Source of the DNA: an uncultured Rhodospira sp.
GTDB lineage: Bacteria > Pseudomonadota > Alphaproteobacteria > Rhodospirillales > Rhodospirillaceae
Assembly (NCBI RefSeq): GCF_937138205.1
Contig: NZ_CAKZOT010000112.1
Location: forward strand, 1-64,000
Direction: 5' to 3'
DNA length: 64,000 nucleotides
Every line of letters starts with the position of its first letter. Position 1 is the first letter of the stretch. Shown in pieces: positions 9,943 to 19,235 of the stretch. Both the position numbers and the translations under genes were made by a program. The notes under the pieces are model-generated. The model made no database searches, had not been told where the DNA came from, and saw only the letters and a list, made by a program, of their open reading frames with translations.

Positions 9943-10431
9943 ATGAAGGGTGAAAAAGTTGTTCTCGACCATCTGAACGCGGTCCTGACCAACGAATTGA
10001 CGGCCGTGAACCAGTACTTCCTCCATGCCCGGATGCTGAAGGACTGGGGCTACCTGCGTCTGGCCGACACGGTTTATCACGAATCCATCGAGGAAATGCA
10101 GCACGCCGACTGGGTGATCGAGCGCATTCTTTTCCTGGAAGGCCTGCCCAACCTGCAGGACCTGCACACACTGAGGATCGGCGAGACGGTTCCCGAGTGC
10201 TACAAGGGCGACCTTGCCCTGGAATACGGGGCGCGCGACTGCCTGGTGAAGGGCGTGGCCCTGTGCGAGGAAAAGCAGGACTTCGTGACCCGCGACCTGT
10301 TGCGCAAGATCCTGGACGACACCGAGCACCATATCGACTGGCTCGAAACCCAGATGACATTGCTGGAGCAGGTCGGCGTCAGCGGCTATCTGCAACAGCA
10401 GATGTTCGGCGGCGAAGAAGGCGAGGGATAG
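9943..10431 (+). CDS. bfr: Bacterioferritin
   Basis: The 162-residue protein has the standard bacterioferritin length and four-helix pattern. Ferroxidase-centre residues E18, E51, H54, E94 and H130 are present, as is the haem ligand M52. By ungapped comparison with E. coli Bfr, the position of Glu127 reads Thr here (DDTEHH), which is worth checking. Bfr forms a 24-subunit shell that oxidises and stores iron in the cytosol. GGGAGG precedes the ATG; a longer in-frame reading to 9835 is not supported. It follows bfd, its redox partner. A candidate ICE box lies upstream. Confidence 0.94.
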   Translation: MKGEKVVLDHLNAVLTNELTAVNQYFLHARMLKDWGYLRLADTVYHESIEEMQHADWVIERILFLEGLPNLQDLHTLRIGETVPECYKGDLALEYGARDCLVKGVALCEEKQDFVTRDLLRKILDDTEHHIDWLETQMTLLEQVGVSGYLQQQMFGGEEGEG

Positions 10432-10448
10432 GTCGGGTCCGTCTTCGG

Positions 10449-11621
10449 TCACGCGAACTCGAACCGGTCGCGGCTGTCGGCGAACGCGTCGGCGGCCGGG
10501 CCGGTGAGGGCTGGTGGGAACCACAGGCGTTCGAGCCCGCCCCCGTTCCGCAGGACGGTCTCCGCCCACCGCGCGTCCGGCTCATCCAGCCGCGACCACG
10601 CCGCCGGGTCGGCCGGCAGCGCGTTCTGTCCCTTGGCCCAGAGGGCCTGAACCGCCGGGTCCGTCATGGCCTTCAGGAGCCGCTGAGCGGTCGCCGGGGC
10701 CGTGGCCCCCACTGGCACGGCCAAGCCGTCCAGCCACGCGCGGCTGCCCTCGGCGGGCACGGTGGCTACGGGCGGCGGGTCGCCCGGCCAGGTGCGCGTG
10801 AGCCAACGGGCCAGACTGTCCCAGGCGAGGCCCGCCCGCCCGGCGCCGGCCAGCCGGGCCTTCGACAGCGCGGCGCCGAAGGTCACGCTGTCGGTCCAGA
10901 CCGAGGCCAGTTGCGCGCGCCACGGGGCCAGGGTCTCGTTCACGGCCTTGAACAGATCGCGGGCGGCCGCCTTGTCCTGGCCTGCCTGCGCGAGGCGGGC
11001 ACCGTCGGCGTCCACCAGCCGCAGCGCCATCCACACGGCGGCGGCGGGTTCCATCAAGACGCGGTCCTTCAGGGAAGGGTCAAGCAACACGGACCAGGGC
11101 GGCGGCTGTTCGGCCGTGAACGCCTCGCGCACATCCGCGCCAGCGGCGAACATCACGTCCAGGCCAAGCGACAGCGGCAGAAAGCACGCCCGGCCATCGC
11201 CCTCCATGGCGCCGTGGGCGGACAGGGTGCTTCGGTGCGTCACCGGCACGTCGGCCCGCAACGGCGACAGCAGGCCGAGCCCCCGCCATGCGGCGACGTC
11301 CTCCACCCCGAGCGAGACGAGATCGACCGGCCGCGTCCGCCTATCGGGTCCGGGCGGCCCCTCCAGCGTCGCGCGCCGCACCCGGTCCAGCGCCTCGGCG
11401 GGCGTCGCCACCACGGTCACATCCAGGGCGATGCCGTGTGTCCGCTCCAGGTGGCGGCGCACTCCGTCCGTCCACTGGCCCTCATAGGCCAGGGCATGAA
11501 GCCGACGGCTGGCGCCCTCGGCCGCGGTCCCCCGAGCGGCCATCGCGCCAACCGCCGCCGCCGGGATCGCGGCCAGCAGGCGGCGGCGCGGCAGGCGCGG
11601 GGGGGCCGGTCGCGGGCTCAC
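10449..11621 (-). CDS. Periplasmic solute-binding protein, PotD-like (orphan)
   Basis: The protein is about 390 residues from a GTG that overlaps the upstream stop (GTGA); a GTG at 11639 is the alternative. It starts with a Tat-like signal (PRRRLLAAIPAAAVGAMAA). The body resembles extracellular solute-binding proteins of the polyamine/iron type: a PLSLGLDVMF segment, a WSVLLDPSLKDRV segment and a C-terminal LLKAMTDPAVQALWA region. Ligand residues cannot be assigned. No ABC permease or ATPase gene is adjacent, so it either pairs with a remote transporter or has another role. It is convergent with bfr, 17 bp apart. Confidence 0.65.
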   Translation of the reverse strand: MSPRPAPPRLPRRRLLAAIPAAAVGAMAARGTAAEGASRRLHALAYEGQWTDGVRRHLERTHGIALDVTVVATPAEALDRVRRATLEGPPGPDRRTRPVDLVSLGVEDVAAWRGLGLLSPLRADVPVTHRSTLSAHGAMEGDGRACFLPLSLGLDVMFAAGADVREAFTAEQPPPWSVLLDPSLKDRVLMEPAAAVWMALRLVDADGARLAQAGQDKAAARDLFKAVNETLAPWRAQLASVWTDSVTFGAALSKARLAGAGRAGLAWDSLARWLTRTWPGDPPPVATVPAEGSRAWLDGLAVPVGATAPATAQRLLKAMTDPAVQALWAKGQNALPADPAAWSRLDEPDARWAETVLRNGGGLERLWFPPALTGPAADAFADSRDRFEFA

Positions 11622-12031
11622 GGGGTCACGCCGGACCACTTGATGGCGCGGTAAATGCCGCGAATGGCGCGATGGACGACAATGTAGTACGCGACGAACA
11701 TGAAGACGATGCCGATGAACATCGCGAAATAGAAAAGAACCCCGAGCATCATCAGGAAGATGTAGGACCAGAACGTCTGAACCGCCTCGTCAAAGTGCGT
11801 CTGCCATTTCTCGGGCGCTTTCTTCCGGACCATATAGGAATACAGGGCACCCCCCGCCAGCGGCACGGCGGAAAACCAGATGGGCAGCGTCGGCATCGCG
11901 TGGATGGCCATGGCCAGGGGTATGAGCAGAAGCGGCAGGGACGTCAGGTACAGTGCGTGGACCGCGATCACCATGATACGGCTGATGCGGTCGCGATCCG
12001 TCGGGGTGTCCTGCTCGACAACAGTTTCCAT
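11618..12031 (-). CDS. Small integral membrane protein (DUF4870/Tic20-like)
   Basis: The 137-residue protein starts METVVEQDTPTDRDR and has about four hydrophobic segments (VHALYLTSLPLLLIPLAMAI, LPIWFSAVPLAGGALYSYMV, and two in the FLMMLGVLFYFAMFIGIVFM/FVAYYIVVHRA region). This layout and the closing YRAIKW motif recall DUF4870-type membrane proteins of unknown function. GGGAG lies 6 bases before the ATG at 12031; the adjacent ATG at 12034 is also possible. It overlaps the solute-binding gene by 4 bp, so the two may be co-translated. Confidence 0.6.
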   Translation of the reverse strand: METVVEQDTPTDRDRISRIMVIAVHALYLTSLPLLLIPLAMAIHAMPTLPIWFSAVPLAGGALYSYMVRKKAPEKWQTHFDEAVQTFWSYIFLMMLGVLFYFAMFIGIVFMFVAYYIVVHRAIRGIYRAIKWSGVTP

Positions 12032-12137
12032 CATGGGCTCCCTGCCACTGGTCCAAAAAAACATGCGGCGGGATCGTAGAGCAAATGGGGCCTGCTCGCC
12101 CACCCCTTTCGGCCCACCCCAACGGCATGGGGCACCG

Positions 12138-13934
12138 TCAGTCGGCGCGCGGATGCCGCAGGCACATCAAGGCGGTCAGATCGTCGCTCAACGGCCGGAC
12201 CATGCGCTCCAGAAACGGATCGAGGACATCCGAAAGGGTGATCCCGGCCCCGCGACGGCCCACCGCCTCGGCCAGCAGGGCGTACACGCCCTCGCGCCCC
12301 AAGGCGTTGCCCGAGTCTCGCCCGCATTCCAGCATGGCATCGCTGTACAGGAACACCATGTGGCCCGGCGGAAATGGCACTGTTCGCGTCTCGTACAGGG
12401 CGTCGGCGTCGACGCCCAACGGCACACCGGATCCATCGCCCCAGGAGACGGCGCCCGTCGCCGTGTCCGCTATGAGGGGGGGAGGGGAGGCGGCGGCGGC
12501 GTAGCGCAATTGATGGGCCTGGGTGTCGACGACGCCGTACAAAGCCGTCGCGTACTGGCCGGTGGGTAGCAGGGTGCTCAGGCGCGCCCCCAGCAGGCTC
12601 AGGTATTCGCCCGGGTGCCGCATCCACTCGGGGAACTCTGTCAGCAGGGTATGCAGGCGGAAGGTATTCAGCGCCGCCGAGATGCCATGGCCGGCAAAAT
12701 CGACCATCCACAGGGCGAACCGGTGGGCGTCGATGGGGTGCAGCCCGTACAGGTCGCCGCCCAGTTCCGAGGAGCTTTCGAAGTGGCTGCCGAGGCGGAC
12801 GGCGTGGCGTTCTTCCAGGGCGGAAATCGTGCCCGGCTCAGGCAACAGATCCTGTTGCATCCGGTGGGCCGCGCCGAGGTCTTCGTCCAGCCGGGCGCGG
12901 TACGCCTGCAGGTCGGCGTGGGTGTGGATCAGCCGTTCCTCGACCGACGCCAGACGCATGTGATCCGGCGCCCCGGCCGCCAGCGGCGCCCGGCCGGACC
13001 GGGGCACCCGATCCGGCTGGGCGATCGTGTCGTTGGCCGGCGCCGGCAGGGCGACCGACGCCTCGACTTCATTGCCGCGGCCCTTGTATTCGAGACTGTC
13101 GAAGCTGATCCTTCGGGCCAGGGCGATGCCGCGACCGTGAATGTCGAACACCCGTTGGGTGTCCATCTCAAGGTAGTCACGCCAGTTGAACCCCTCGCCT
13201 TGATCGGCGATCGTGACGGCGATCCGGTCAACCTCTCGCCGGATCGTCACTTCGACGACCCTGTCGCGGTACTCGGGCCGGCTCAGGCGATCCTCGACCT
13301 CCGCCTGGAGGCAGCCCCTGGCAAGCAGGTCCGACTTTTCCGCGTATGTTATGCCCAGGTTGCCGTGCTCGACCGCGTTGGTCATCAGTTCGGAGAGGCC
13401 GATGACCTGGCGTGGAGGGTCGGGAAACGCCACGGCGAGCGATGTCGCCAGATCACTGGCTTCCTCCAGGGTGCGGACGTGGAACCGCCCCTCCCGCAGA
13501 TGGAGAAGGGCCGATGCCTGGGTGTCGATGTCGCGCTGCAGGCGGCGCACGCGGGCGTAGTCCGCCACGGCGGCGGCCGTGACCGACAACAGGGCCTGCG
13601 GTTGATACGGCTTGGTGAGATAGTAGAAGACGCCGGCACGGATACCCTCGATGACCTCGGTTTCGCTGTCGGCGGCGGTCTGCATGATCACCGGCAACGC
13701 CTGCAGGTGGGGCGTCGCCTTGATGCGGGCCAGCACCTCCATGCCGTCCATGCGCGGCATCCGCCGGTCCAGCAGCACGACGTCGAAGCTGTCGCCTTCG
13801 CGCTCCAGCAGGTCCCAGGCCTCGTCGCCGTCGCTGGCCAGCGCGATGTCGTAGTCGAGCGCCTTCAGCAGGCCCGCCAGCATGTCGCGGCTGCGGCGGT
13901 TGTCGTCAACGACGAGGGCGCGAATCGACGGCAT
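12138..13934 (-). CDS. Response regulator fused to HATPase and PP2C (SpoIIE) phosphatase domains
   Basis: The 598-residue protein has three domains. Residues 1-120 are a receiver: acidic D10/D11, phospho-acceptor D56 (VVLLDRRMP), T86 and K108 (LTKPY). Residues about 150-300 are an RsbW-like HATPase, with N-box ELMTNAVEHG (N186), DQGEGF at 244-249 and HGRGI at 266-270. Residues about 350-598 are a SpoIIE/RsbU phosphatase with metal aspartates D394 (LGGDLYG) and D412 (VDFAGHG). Such proteins dephosphorylate, and may also phosphorylate, an anti-sigma-factor antagonist in response to a sensor kinase. No STAS antagonist or sigma factor is in the window. The chemoreceptor gene lies 41 bp upstream on the same strand and may supply the signal. 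Confidence 0.87.
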   Translation of the reverse strand: MPSIRALVVDDNRRSRDMLAGLLKALDYDIALASDGDEAWDLLEREGDSFDVVLLDRRMPRMDGMEVLARIKATPHLQALPVIMQTAADSETEVIEGIRAGVFYYLTKPYQPQALLSVTAAAVADYARVRRLQRDIDTQASALLHLREGRFHVRTLEEASDLATSLAVAFPDPPRQVIGLSELMTNAVEHGNLGITYAEKSDLLARGCLQAEVEDRLSRPEYRDRVVEVTIRREVDRIAVTIADQGEGFNWRDYLEMDTQRVFDIHGRGIALARRISFDSLEYKGRGNEVEASVALPAPANDTIAQPDRVPRSGRAPLAAGAPDHMRLASVEERLIHTHADLQAYRARLDEDLGAAHRMQQDLLPEPGTISALEERHAVRLGSHFESSSELGGDLYGLHPIDAHRFALWMVDFAGHGISAALNTFRLHTLLTEFPEWMRHPGEYLSLLGARLSTLLPTGQYATALYGVVDTQAHQLRYAAAASPPPLIADTATGAVSWGDGSGVPLGVDADALYETRTVPFPPGHMVFLYSDAMLECGRDSGNALGREGVYALLAEAVGRRGAGITLSDVLDPFLERMVRPLSDDLTALMCLRHPRAD

Positions 13935-13975
13935 GGGCGGGATGTTCCTGCGTCACGGGCGTTTTTCTTCCCGGT

Positions 13976-15973
13976 CTACGCGCCGCGCCGGGATGCGGAC
14001 CGCCCGTGCCGGGTGACAAACTGGCGCAGGGCCGCCCCTTGCTCTTCCGAGAGGTCCAGACGAACGTGGGTCGACACGTCGGTGCGGGCAATGACCGCCC
14101 CGTTCAGGGTGCCGACATCGGGCAGCGTCACGGTGAACTCCTGGCCGCGCTCGGCCTTGACGCTCTGATCCAGGGTCGCCGCCCCGCTCAGGGCGATGTC
14201 GTTGAGGAGGCAGGAGGTTGTGCGGCCGCCGCCGAAATCGAGGCTCACGGCGACGTTGACGGTCCGCAGCATGTTGTTTTCGCGGTCCTCGTCGGTGGTT
14301 GAGCGCACGATCTGTTCCAGAGCGGTCTGCATGTGGCGGATGTGGGTGCGGACCTCCTCGGCCGAATCCTTGACCTCGCGGGCATGGTGTCCGGTCTCGC
14401 CGCTGCTTTGCGAAACACGGTCGATATTGCCGGACGAGTCCTGGGTGCTGTGTGCCGCGTGTTGGGCGTTTTGCGAGATTTCGTTGGTCGCCGCGCTTTG
14501 TTCCTCGACCGCCGTCGAGATCGCCGTGGTGATCTCGTTGAGCTGGCCGACAACGGTGGTGATGCCCTTGATGGCTTCCACAGCCTCGCCGGTGGCGGTC
14601 TGCATTCCGCCGATCTGGCTGGCGATCTGCTCGGTGGCGTTGGCGGTCTGATTGGCCAGGGTCTTGACCTCGTTGGCCACCACGGCGAAGCCCTTGCCGG
14701 CCTCGCCGGCCCGCGCCGCCTCGATCGTCGCGTTCAGGGCCAGCAGGTTGGTCTGTTTCGCGATGTCGCTGATCAGGTTGACGACCTCGCCGATCTGGTT
14801 GGCGGCGCCCGCCAAGCCGGCGATCCGCTGGTTGGTGGTTTCGGCCTCCTCGACCGCGCGGTGGGCCACGGAAGCGGCGTTGGTGACCTGCTTGCCGATC
14901 TCGGCGATGGAACTGGCCATCTGTTCGGCGGCGGCGGCGACGGCATCGACGCTGGAGGAGGCCTCTCGCGAGGCCGAGGCGGCCGCCCCGGCGCCCTGTT
15001 CCGTGTCCGTGACGGCATGAGCCATGTCGACGGCGGCTTTGTGCATGGCGTCGGCCTGTTGCATGACGATGGACATGGCGCTGCGCACCTCCTCGTCCAG
15101 GGCGTTGGTCAAGGCCAGCATCTCGCCTTTCACCCTGCGCTCGTTGCGGCGGGCCAGGGCGGCCCGTTCCGAGTTCAGGCGCTCGACCTCCTTCGCGTTG
15201 TCCTTGAACACCTGCACGGCATCGGCCATCTGCCCGATCTCGTCCCGACGCCCGGTGTCGGTCACGGTGACCTCGAGATTGCCCTTGGCCAGGTCGGACA
15301 TGGTGTTCGTTAGCTGGGCCAACGGCCGGGTGATGCCACGGATGATGACAATGGCGAACCCTGCGGCGAGGACCAGAACCAGCAGGGCGATTCCCGCCAG
15401 ACGCATCGCTTTGTTGAATGCCAGGGTGTCGACATCACTGACGTAGACCCCCGTGGCGATCATCCACTGCCAGGGGCCAAAGGGCTCGGCCCAGGAGACT
15501 TTCGGCTCCGGTTTGTCGGAGCCGGGGCGCGGGAAGCGGTAGTCCACCGATCCGCCGCCGGTCCGCGCGGCCTTGATCAGGTCGACAATGAACCGCTTTC
15601 CCTCCGTGTCCGTCAGGTCGCGTTTGTCCGTGCCCTCCCAGTCGGGCCGAGGCCTTAGGGCTTGCACTGTCCCATCGTATGAGATGGCGAACACGTATTC
15701 CTTGCCGTCATTGTAGCGCATACTCCGAATCGCGTTCCGAGCCCGGGTCTTTGCCGTCTCCATGTCGATCTCGCCAGCTTCGGCGCGGCGATGGTATTCG
15801 GCGGCAAGGGCGGCGGCCGATTCGGCGACGGACCGGACGCTGCCGATCCGTTCCGTCATGATTTCGTTTCGAACCTGGAAGGACGAGAAGGCGACCAAGG
15901 CAATCAAACCCAACCCCGCGACAACGGTCGGCAGCCAAATCTTCGAACGAATGCGCACGTTTTGGAATGCCAT
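13976..15973 (-). CDS. Methyl-accepting chemotaxis protein with sCache, HAMP and C-terminal PilZ-like domains
   Basis: The 665-residue protein has a membrane segment near 13-32, a single-Cache sensor domain (about 35-185; [15 protein letters not shown] and [13 protein letters not shown] are typical), a second membrane segment near 190-212, a HAMP linker and a cytoplasmic signalling domain with the conserved hairpin ([20 protein letters not shown]). The last 90 residues resemble PilZ ([14 protein letters not shown]). The usual PilZ RxxxR motif is not seen, so cyclic-di-GMP binding is doubtful. It senses small ligands in the periplasm and signals to CheA. It is followed after 41 bp by the REC-HATPase-PP2C gene. 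Confidence 0.9.
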   Translation of the reverse strand: MAFQNVRIRSKIWLPTVVAGLGLIALVAFSSFQVRNEIMTERIGSVRSVAESAAALAAEYHRRAEAGEIDMETAKTRARNAIRSMRYNDGKEYVFAISYDGTVQALRPRPDWEGTDKRDLTDTEGKRFIVDLIKAARTGGGSVDYRFPRPGSDKPEPKVSWAEPFGPWQWMIATGVYVSDVDTLAFNKAMRLAGIALLVLVLAAGFAIVIIRGITRPLAQLTNTMSDLAKGNLEVTVTDTGRRDEIGQMADAVQVFKDNAKEVERLNSERAALARRNERRVKGEMLALTNALDEEVRSAMSIVMQQADAMHKAAVDMAHAVTDTEQGAGAAASASREASSSVDAVAAAAEQMASSIAEIGKQVTNAASVAHRAVEEAETTNQRIAGLAGAANQIGEVVNLISDIAKQTNLLALNATIEAARAGEAGKGFAVVANEVKTLANQTANATEQIASQIGGMQTATGEAVEAIKGITTVVGQLNEITTAISTAVEEQSAATNEISQNAQHAAHSTQDSSGNIDRVSQSSGETGHHAREVKDSAEEVRTHIRHMQTALEQIVRSTTDEDRENNMLRTVNVAVSLDFGGGRTTSCLLNDIALSGAATLDQSVKAERGQEFTVTLPDVGTLNGAVIARTDVSTHVRLDLSEEQGAALRQFVTRHGRSASRRGA

Positions 15974-16056
15974 GGGTGCCTCCTGGAGATGACCACGTCG
16001 CTGGGCCGGAGCGTCGTCTTGTCGGATGCCGCTAGTCGTGTTTCGGACAAAATTGA

Positions 16057-17028
16057 TTACAGATTGTTTACATTTGACTTAGAAGTGATACAGCTTTTCG
16101 ACGTGCTGAGCAAGATCGCGTCGGCGATGAAATCTGGCCAGAGTCCGCACTCGGCAAGACGTGTGCCAACGGGTTCGTCGTTCAGAAGTCCCGTCTTCAC
16201 GAGCAGGCACCGCAGGCCTGCTCCTCGCGCGCCGAGAACGTCGGTGTGCGGGCTGTCGCCCACCATCAAAATGCGACGCGGATTGACAGTGCCATGGCGC
16301 GCCTTGACCCGCTCGTACAGTGCCGGGAACGGCTTGCCGAGGAACCGCACCGCCACGCCGTGCTGGCGCGCCGCCGCCAGGGCGAGGCTGCCCGGCTCGA
16401 TCGTCAGGGCGCCGTCATAGGGACAGGCGACGTCCGGGTTGGGGATGATCAGGGGGCGCGGCCGATGCCGCATGAGGGCGCGGAACGCGGCCAGATCCGC
16501 CTCGGTCCAATGGAAACAGTCGACCAGCACAAAGCCGTCGATGTGGTCCCAGTCCGAAGGGCTGCCGGCGGCCAGATCCTCGACCACGGACAGCGACGGG
16601 AACCGGGCGGTGATGTCGCGGGGATGAATGGCGATCACGCCCCACCCGGCGCCGCCGCCCACGGCGGCCAGGGCGTCGGGCAGCAGGTCGCGTCCCGAAA
16701 TCACGTCGTCCGCCCGGATGTCGAGACCGCGCCGGCGCAGTCCGGCGGCGACACCGGCTGGTTCGTGGGTCACGTCGTTGGTGAGCACACACACCGATAG
16801 GCCCCGGCGCCGGATATCGTCGATGGCCTCGCGCGCGCCGGGTAGCGTCTCGCTGCCTGTGTGCAGGACACCGTAGGCGTCGAGCACGACGACGGCGATG
16901 TCCTCGGTATCCAGCACCTCGGCCAGCCCATGAACCGGGCACGGGGTGACGGGCGGTGGCAGGGGCGGGAACCAATCACGGGATTGAAGATAGGTGTCCC
17001 AGGCGGTGTCGAAATCCTGGGTGAGCAT
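16057..17028 (-). CDS. HAD superfamily class IIA hydrolase-like protein (NagD-related)
   Basis: From the ATG at 17028 the product has 323 residues. HAD motif I reads [13 protein letters not shown] (D50), motif II is in CVLTNDVTH, the class IIA cap follows, and the last motif is [17 protein letters not shown]. The second aspartate of the usual DxD is replaced by Tyr (D-A-Y), as in the HAD-IIA hypothetical subgroup that has D-x-W/Y-G-V, so phosphatase activity is uncertain. The C-terminal tail ([18 protein letters not shown]) is unusual in composition. Longer in-frame starts up to 17217 run into the divergent MFS gene. No clear ribosome-binding site supports any start. Confidence 0.78.
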   Translation of the reverse strand: MLTQDFDTAWDTYLQSRDWFPPLPPPVTPCPVHGLAEVLDTEDIAVVVLDAYGVLHTGSETLPGAREAIDDIRRRGLSVCVLTNDVTHEPAGVAAGLRRRGLDIRADDVISGRDLLPDALAAVGGGAGWGVIAIHPRDITARFPSLSVVEDLAAGSPSDWDHIDGFVLVDCFHWTEADLAAFRALMRHRPRPLIIPNPDVACPYDGALTIEPGSLALAAARQHGVAVRFLGKPFPALYERVKARHGTVNPRRILMVGDSPHTDVLGARGAGLRCLLVKTGLLNDEPVGTRLAECGLWPDFIADAILLSTSKSCITSKSNVNNL

Positions 17029-17204
17029 CAGGGTGGTCCGGTGTTGGGGGCGGGGACTGGCGAGGGCAGGCGCCTGCATAGCGGCGGTGGAGGTCCCTGT
17101 CCAGCGGCGGTCGACGTCCGATCGCGCCGAGAACGCCGCGCGTGGACGGTGGGGAAGGGGCCTGCTACCGTTCTCGCCCGCCTCCCCGTTTGGGTGAAAC
17201 GACC

Positions 17205-18428
17205 GTGCATTCCGCATCGACCCCGCGCGACACCCCGTCGGCGCGCAGCCTTCCCGTGGTTGTCGGCGCCACGACCCTGGTCCAGACCCTGGTGACGCTG
17301 GCCACCCTGACGGTGGCCACCCTGGGGCCGGAGATCACGGGCACCCTTGGGGTGGCGCCGGAAACGGTCGGGTATCAGATGAGCCTAGTCTACCTCGCTG
17401 GCGCTGTCTCGGCGGTGCTGGCGGGCGGAACGGTCGCCCGTCATGGCGCCGGGAGGACCAGCCAGGCCGCGCTGGTGCTGTGTGGGGCCGGATGCGCCCT
17501 GGGAAGCACCGGGAGCCTGTGGGCGCTGGCCGTGGCCTCGCCGCTGATCGGCTGGGGGTACGGCATGACCAACCCGGCCTCGTCGCACGTGCTGTTCCGC
17601 TTCACGCCCGCCCACCGGCGCAACCTGATCTTTTCGCTGAAACAGACCGGCGTGCCGCTCGGCGGAGTCGTGGCCGGGCTGATGCTGCCGACCGTGAGCC
17701 TCGCCTTCGGATGGCAAGCCGGGCTGGTCGTGACGGCCGTGCTGGCGCTGACGGTGGCGGTGGCGTTGCAGGCGGTGCGCGCGGCCTGGGACGACGACCG
17801 CCGTCCCGGCGCGCGGCGTCAGGGCACGCCGTTGGCCGGCCTGACGGTCGTGTGGCGCCACCCACCGTTGCGGGCTTTGGCCCTGATGACGTTCTGTTTC
17901 GCCGCCGTACAGTTGTGCCTCAGCACCTTCCTGGTAACCCTGCTGGTGGAGGGCCTGGAGCGATCGTTGGTGCTGGCCGGCGCCGTGGCGTCCGGCGTGC
18001 AGATCGCGGGGGCGGTGGGTCGCGTGTTCTGGGGCTGGCTGGCGGACAGGCTGGGCGGCGGCCTCGCCACGCTGGCCGCGATCGGCCTGATCTCGTTCGG
18101 CTGCGCGCTGGTCACCGGCGCGATGACGCCGGCCTGGCCGCTGTGGCCGCTGGTTGGGGTGCTGGTCGTCTTCGGCGTCTCGGCCATCGGCTGGAACGGG
18201 GTGTTCCTGGCCGAGGTGGCGCGCCTGTGCCCGCCGGGGCAGGTGGGGGCGGCCACTGGTGGCGCCCTGTTCTTCACCTTCGGTGGCGTCGCCGTTGGTC
18301 CCGCGCTGTTCTCCGCCCTGGTGCCGGTGCTGGGCGGATACGCGGTGACCTTCCCGGCCATTGGTCTGTTCGCGTTGACCGGAACCGTGCTGATCCTGCG
18401 CGCCCGCCGCCGAGAGGTGCGCTCATGA
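17205..18428 (+). CDS. MFS transporter
   Basis: From the GTG at 17205 (GGTGA upstream) the protein is 407 residues with about 12 hydrophobic segments, beginning LPVVVGATTLVQTLVTLATL. The loop after helix 2 (GTVARHGAGRTSQAAL) and the matching loop in the second half (FWGWLADRLGGGL) are the MFS A-type motifs, and helix 5 has FSLKQTGVPLGG. The substrate cannot be inferred. It is in the inner membrane. The stop overlaps the TauE/SafE start by 4 bp (ATGA), so two transporters are co-translated. Confidence 0.87.
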   Translation: MHSASTPRDTPSARSLPVVVGATTLVQTLVTLATLTVATLGPEITGTLGVAPETVGYQMSLVYLAGAVSAVLAGGTVARHGAGRTSQAALVLCGAGCALGSTGSLWALAVASPLIGWGYGMTNPASSHVLFRFTPAHRRNLIFSLKQTGVPLGGVVAGLMLPTVSLAFGWQAGLVVTAVLALTVAVALQAVRAAWDDDRRPGARRQGTPLAGLTVVWRHPPLRALALMTFCFAAVQLCLSTFLVTLLVEGLERSLVLAGAVASGVQIAGAVGRVFWGWLADRLGGGLATLAAIGLISFGCALVTGAMTPAWPLWPLVGVLVVFGVSAIGWNGVFLAEVARLCPPGQVGAATGGALFFTFGGVAVGPALFSALVPVLGGYAVTFPAIGLFALTGTVLILRARRREVRS

Positions 18429-19195
18429 TCCCCTGGGATATTCCCCTGCCGGCCTATTCGCCGACGCAATGGGCGGTGTTGTTGGGGGCCGTGCTGCTGG
18501 CGGGCGTCATCAAGGGGGCGATCGGGTTTGGTGTGCCGATCGTCACGCTGTCGATCCTGACGTTGGCTGTCCCGGTCAAGGAAGCGATCGCCCTGACCGT
18601 GCTGCCGGCGTTCGCGGGAAACCTGGCCATGATGCGCGAGGGCGGGCGGGTGCACGAGATCCTGGTCCGGTTCTGGCCCTTGTTGGTGACGAAGGCGGTT
18701 TGCATCGGCCTCGGCGCGATGCTGTTGGCCTGGATCCCAACCCGTCCGCTGCTGATGGTGCTCGGCGTGGTGATCGTCACCTTCTCGCTGTTTGGCGAGC
18801 GGATGCCCCGGTTGCGGTTGCGTCCCGGTCAGGAGAAGGTGGCGGGCGCCGTGCTGGGGGCGGTCACCGGCCTTTTGGCCGGCACCACCACCATCTTCGG
18901 CCCGCCCGTGATCATGTACATGACGGCGTTGCGGCTGGACCGGGCGACCTACGTCGCCGCCATCGGCACGTTGTGGTCGGTCGCCAACGTGCTCATGCTG
19001 ATCGCGTTCGGCGCCACGACGCTGCTGACCCCGCCGCTGGTGGTCGCGTCGCTGGCCATGGCGCCGGTCCTGCTGGCCGGCTATCCGCTTGGGCGCGCCC
19101 TGCGCCAGCGCCTGGACGACCACCTGTTCCGGCGCCTGATCATGGCCGGGCTGCTGGTGGCGGGCGGCGGGCTGATCCTGGTGGCCGTGATCTGA
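18425..19195 (+). CDS. TauE/SafE family sulfite/organic anion exporter
   Basis: The 256-residue membrane protein has about eight hydrophobic segments and the repeated GxxxG-rich family pattern (LLAGVIKGAIGFGVPIVTL near the start, and AVTGLLAGTTTIFGPPVIMYM in the second half). TauE/SafE proteins export sulfite, sulfoacetate or other small anions across the inner membrane. The ATG at 18425 has GAGAGG upstream and overlaps the MFS stop. The substrate is not known, but co-translation with an MFS protein suggests related cargo or opposite transport directions. Confidence 0.87.
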   Translation: MIPWDIPLPAYSPTQWAVLLGAVLLAGVIKGAIGFGVPIVTLSILTLAVPVKEAIALTVLPAFAGNLAMMREGGRVHEILVRFWPLLVTKAVCIGLGAMLLAWIPTRPLLMVLGVVIVTFSLFGERMPRLRLRPGQEKVAGAVLGAVTGLLAGTTTIFGPPVIMYMTALRLDRATYVAAIGTLWSVANVLMLIAFGATTLLTPPLVVASLAMAPVLLAGYPLGRALRQRLDDHLFRRLIMAGLLVAGGGLILVAVI

Positions 19196-19235
19196 GAGCC
19201 CGTCCGGACAGATCCTGAGAGCTGCACTCTCCGGA

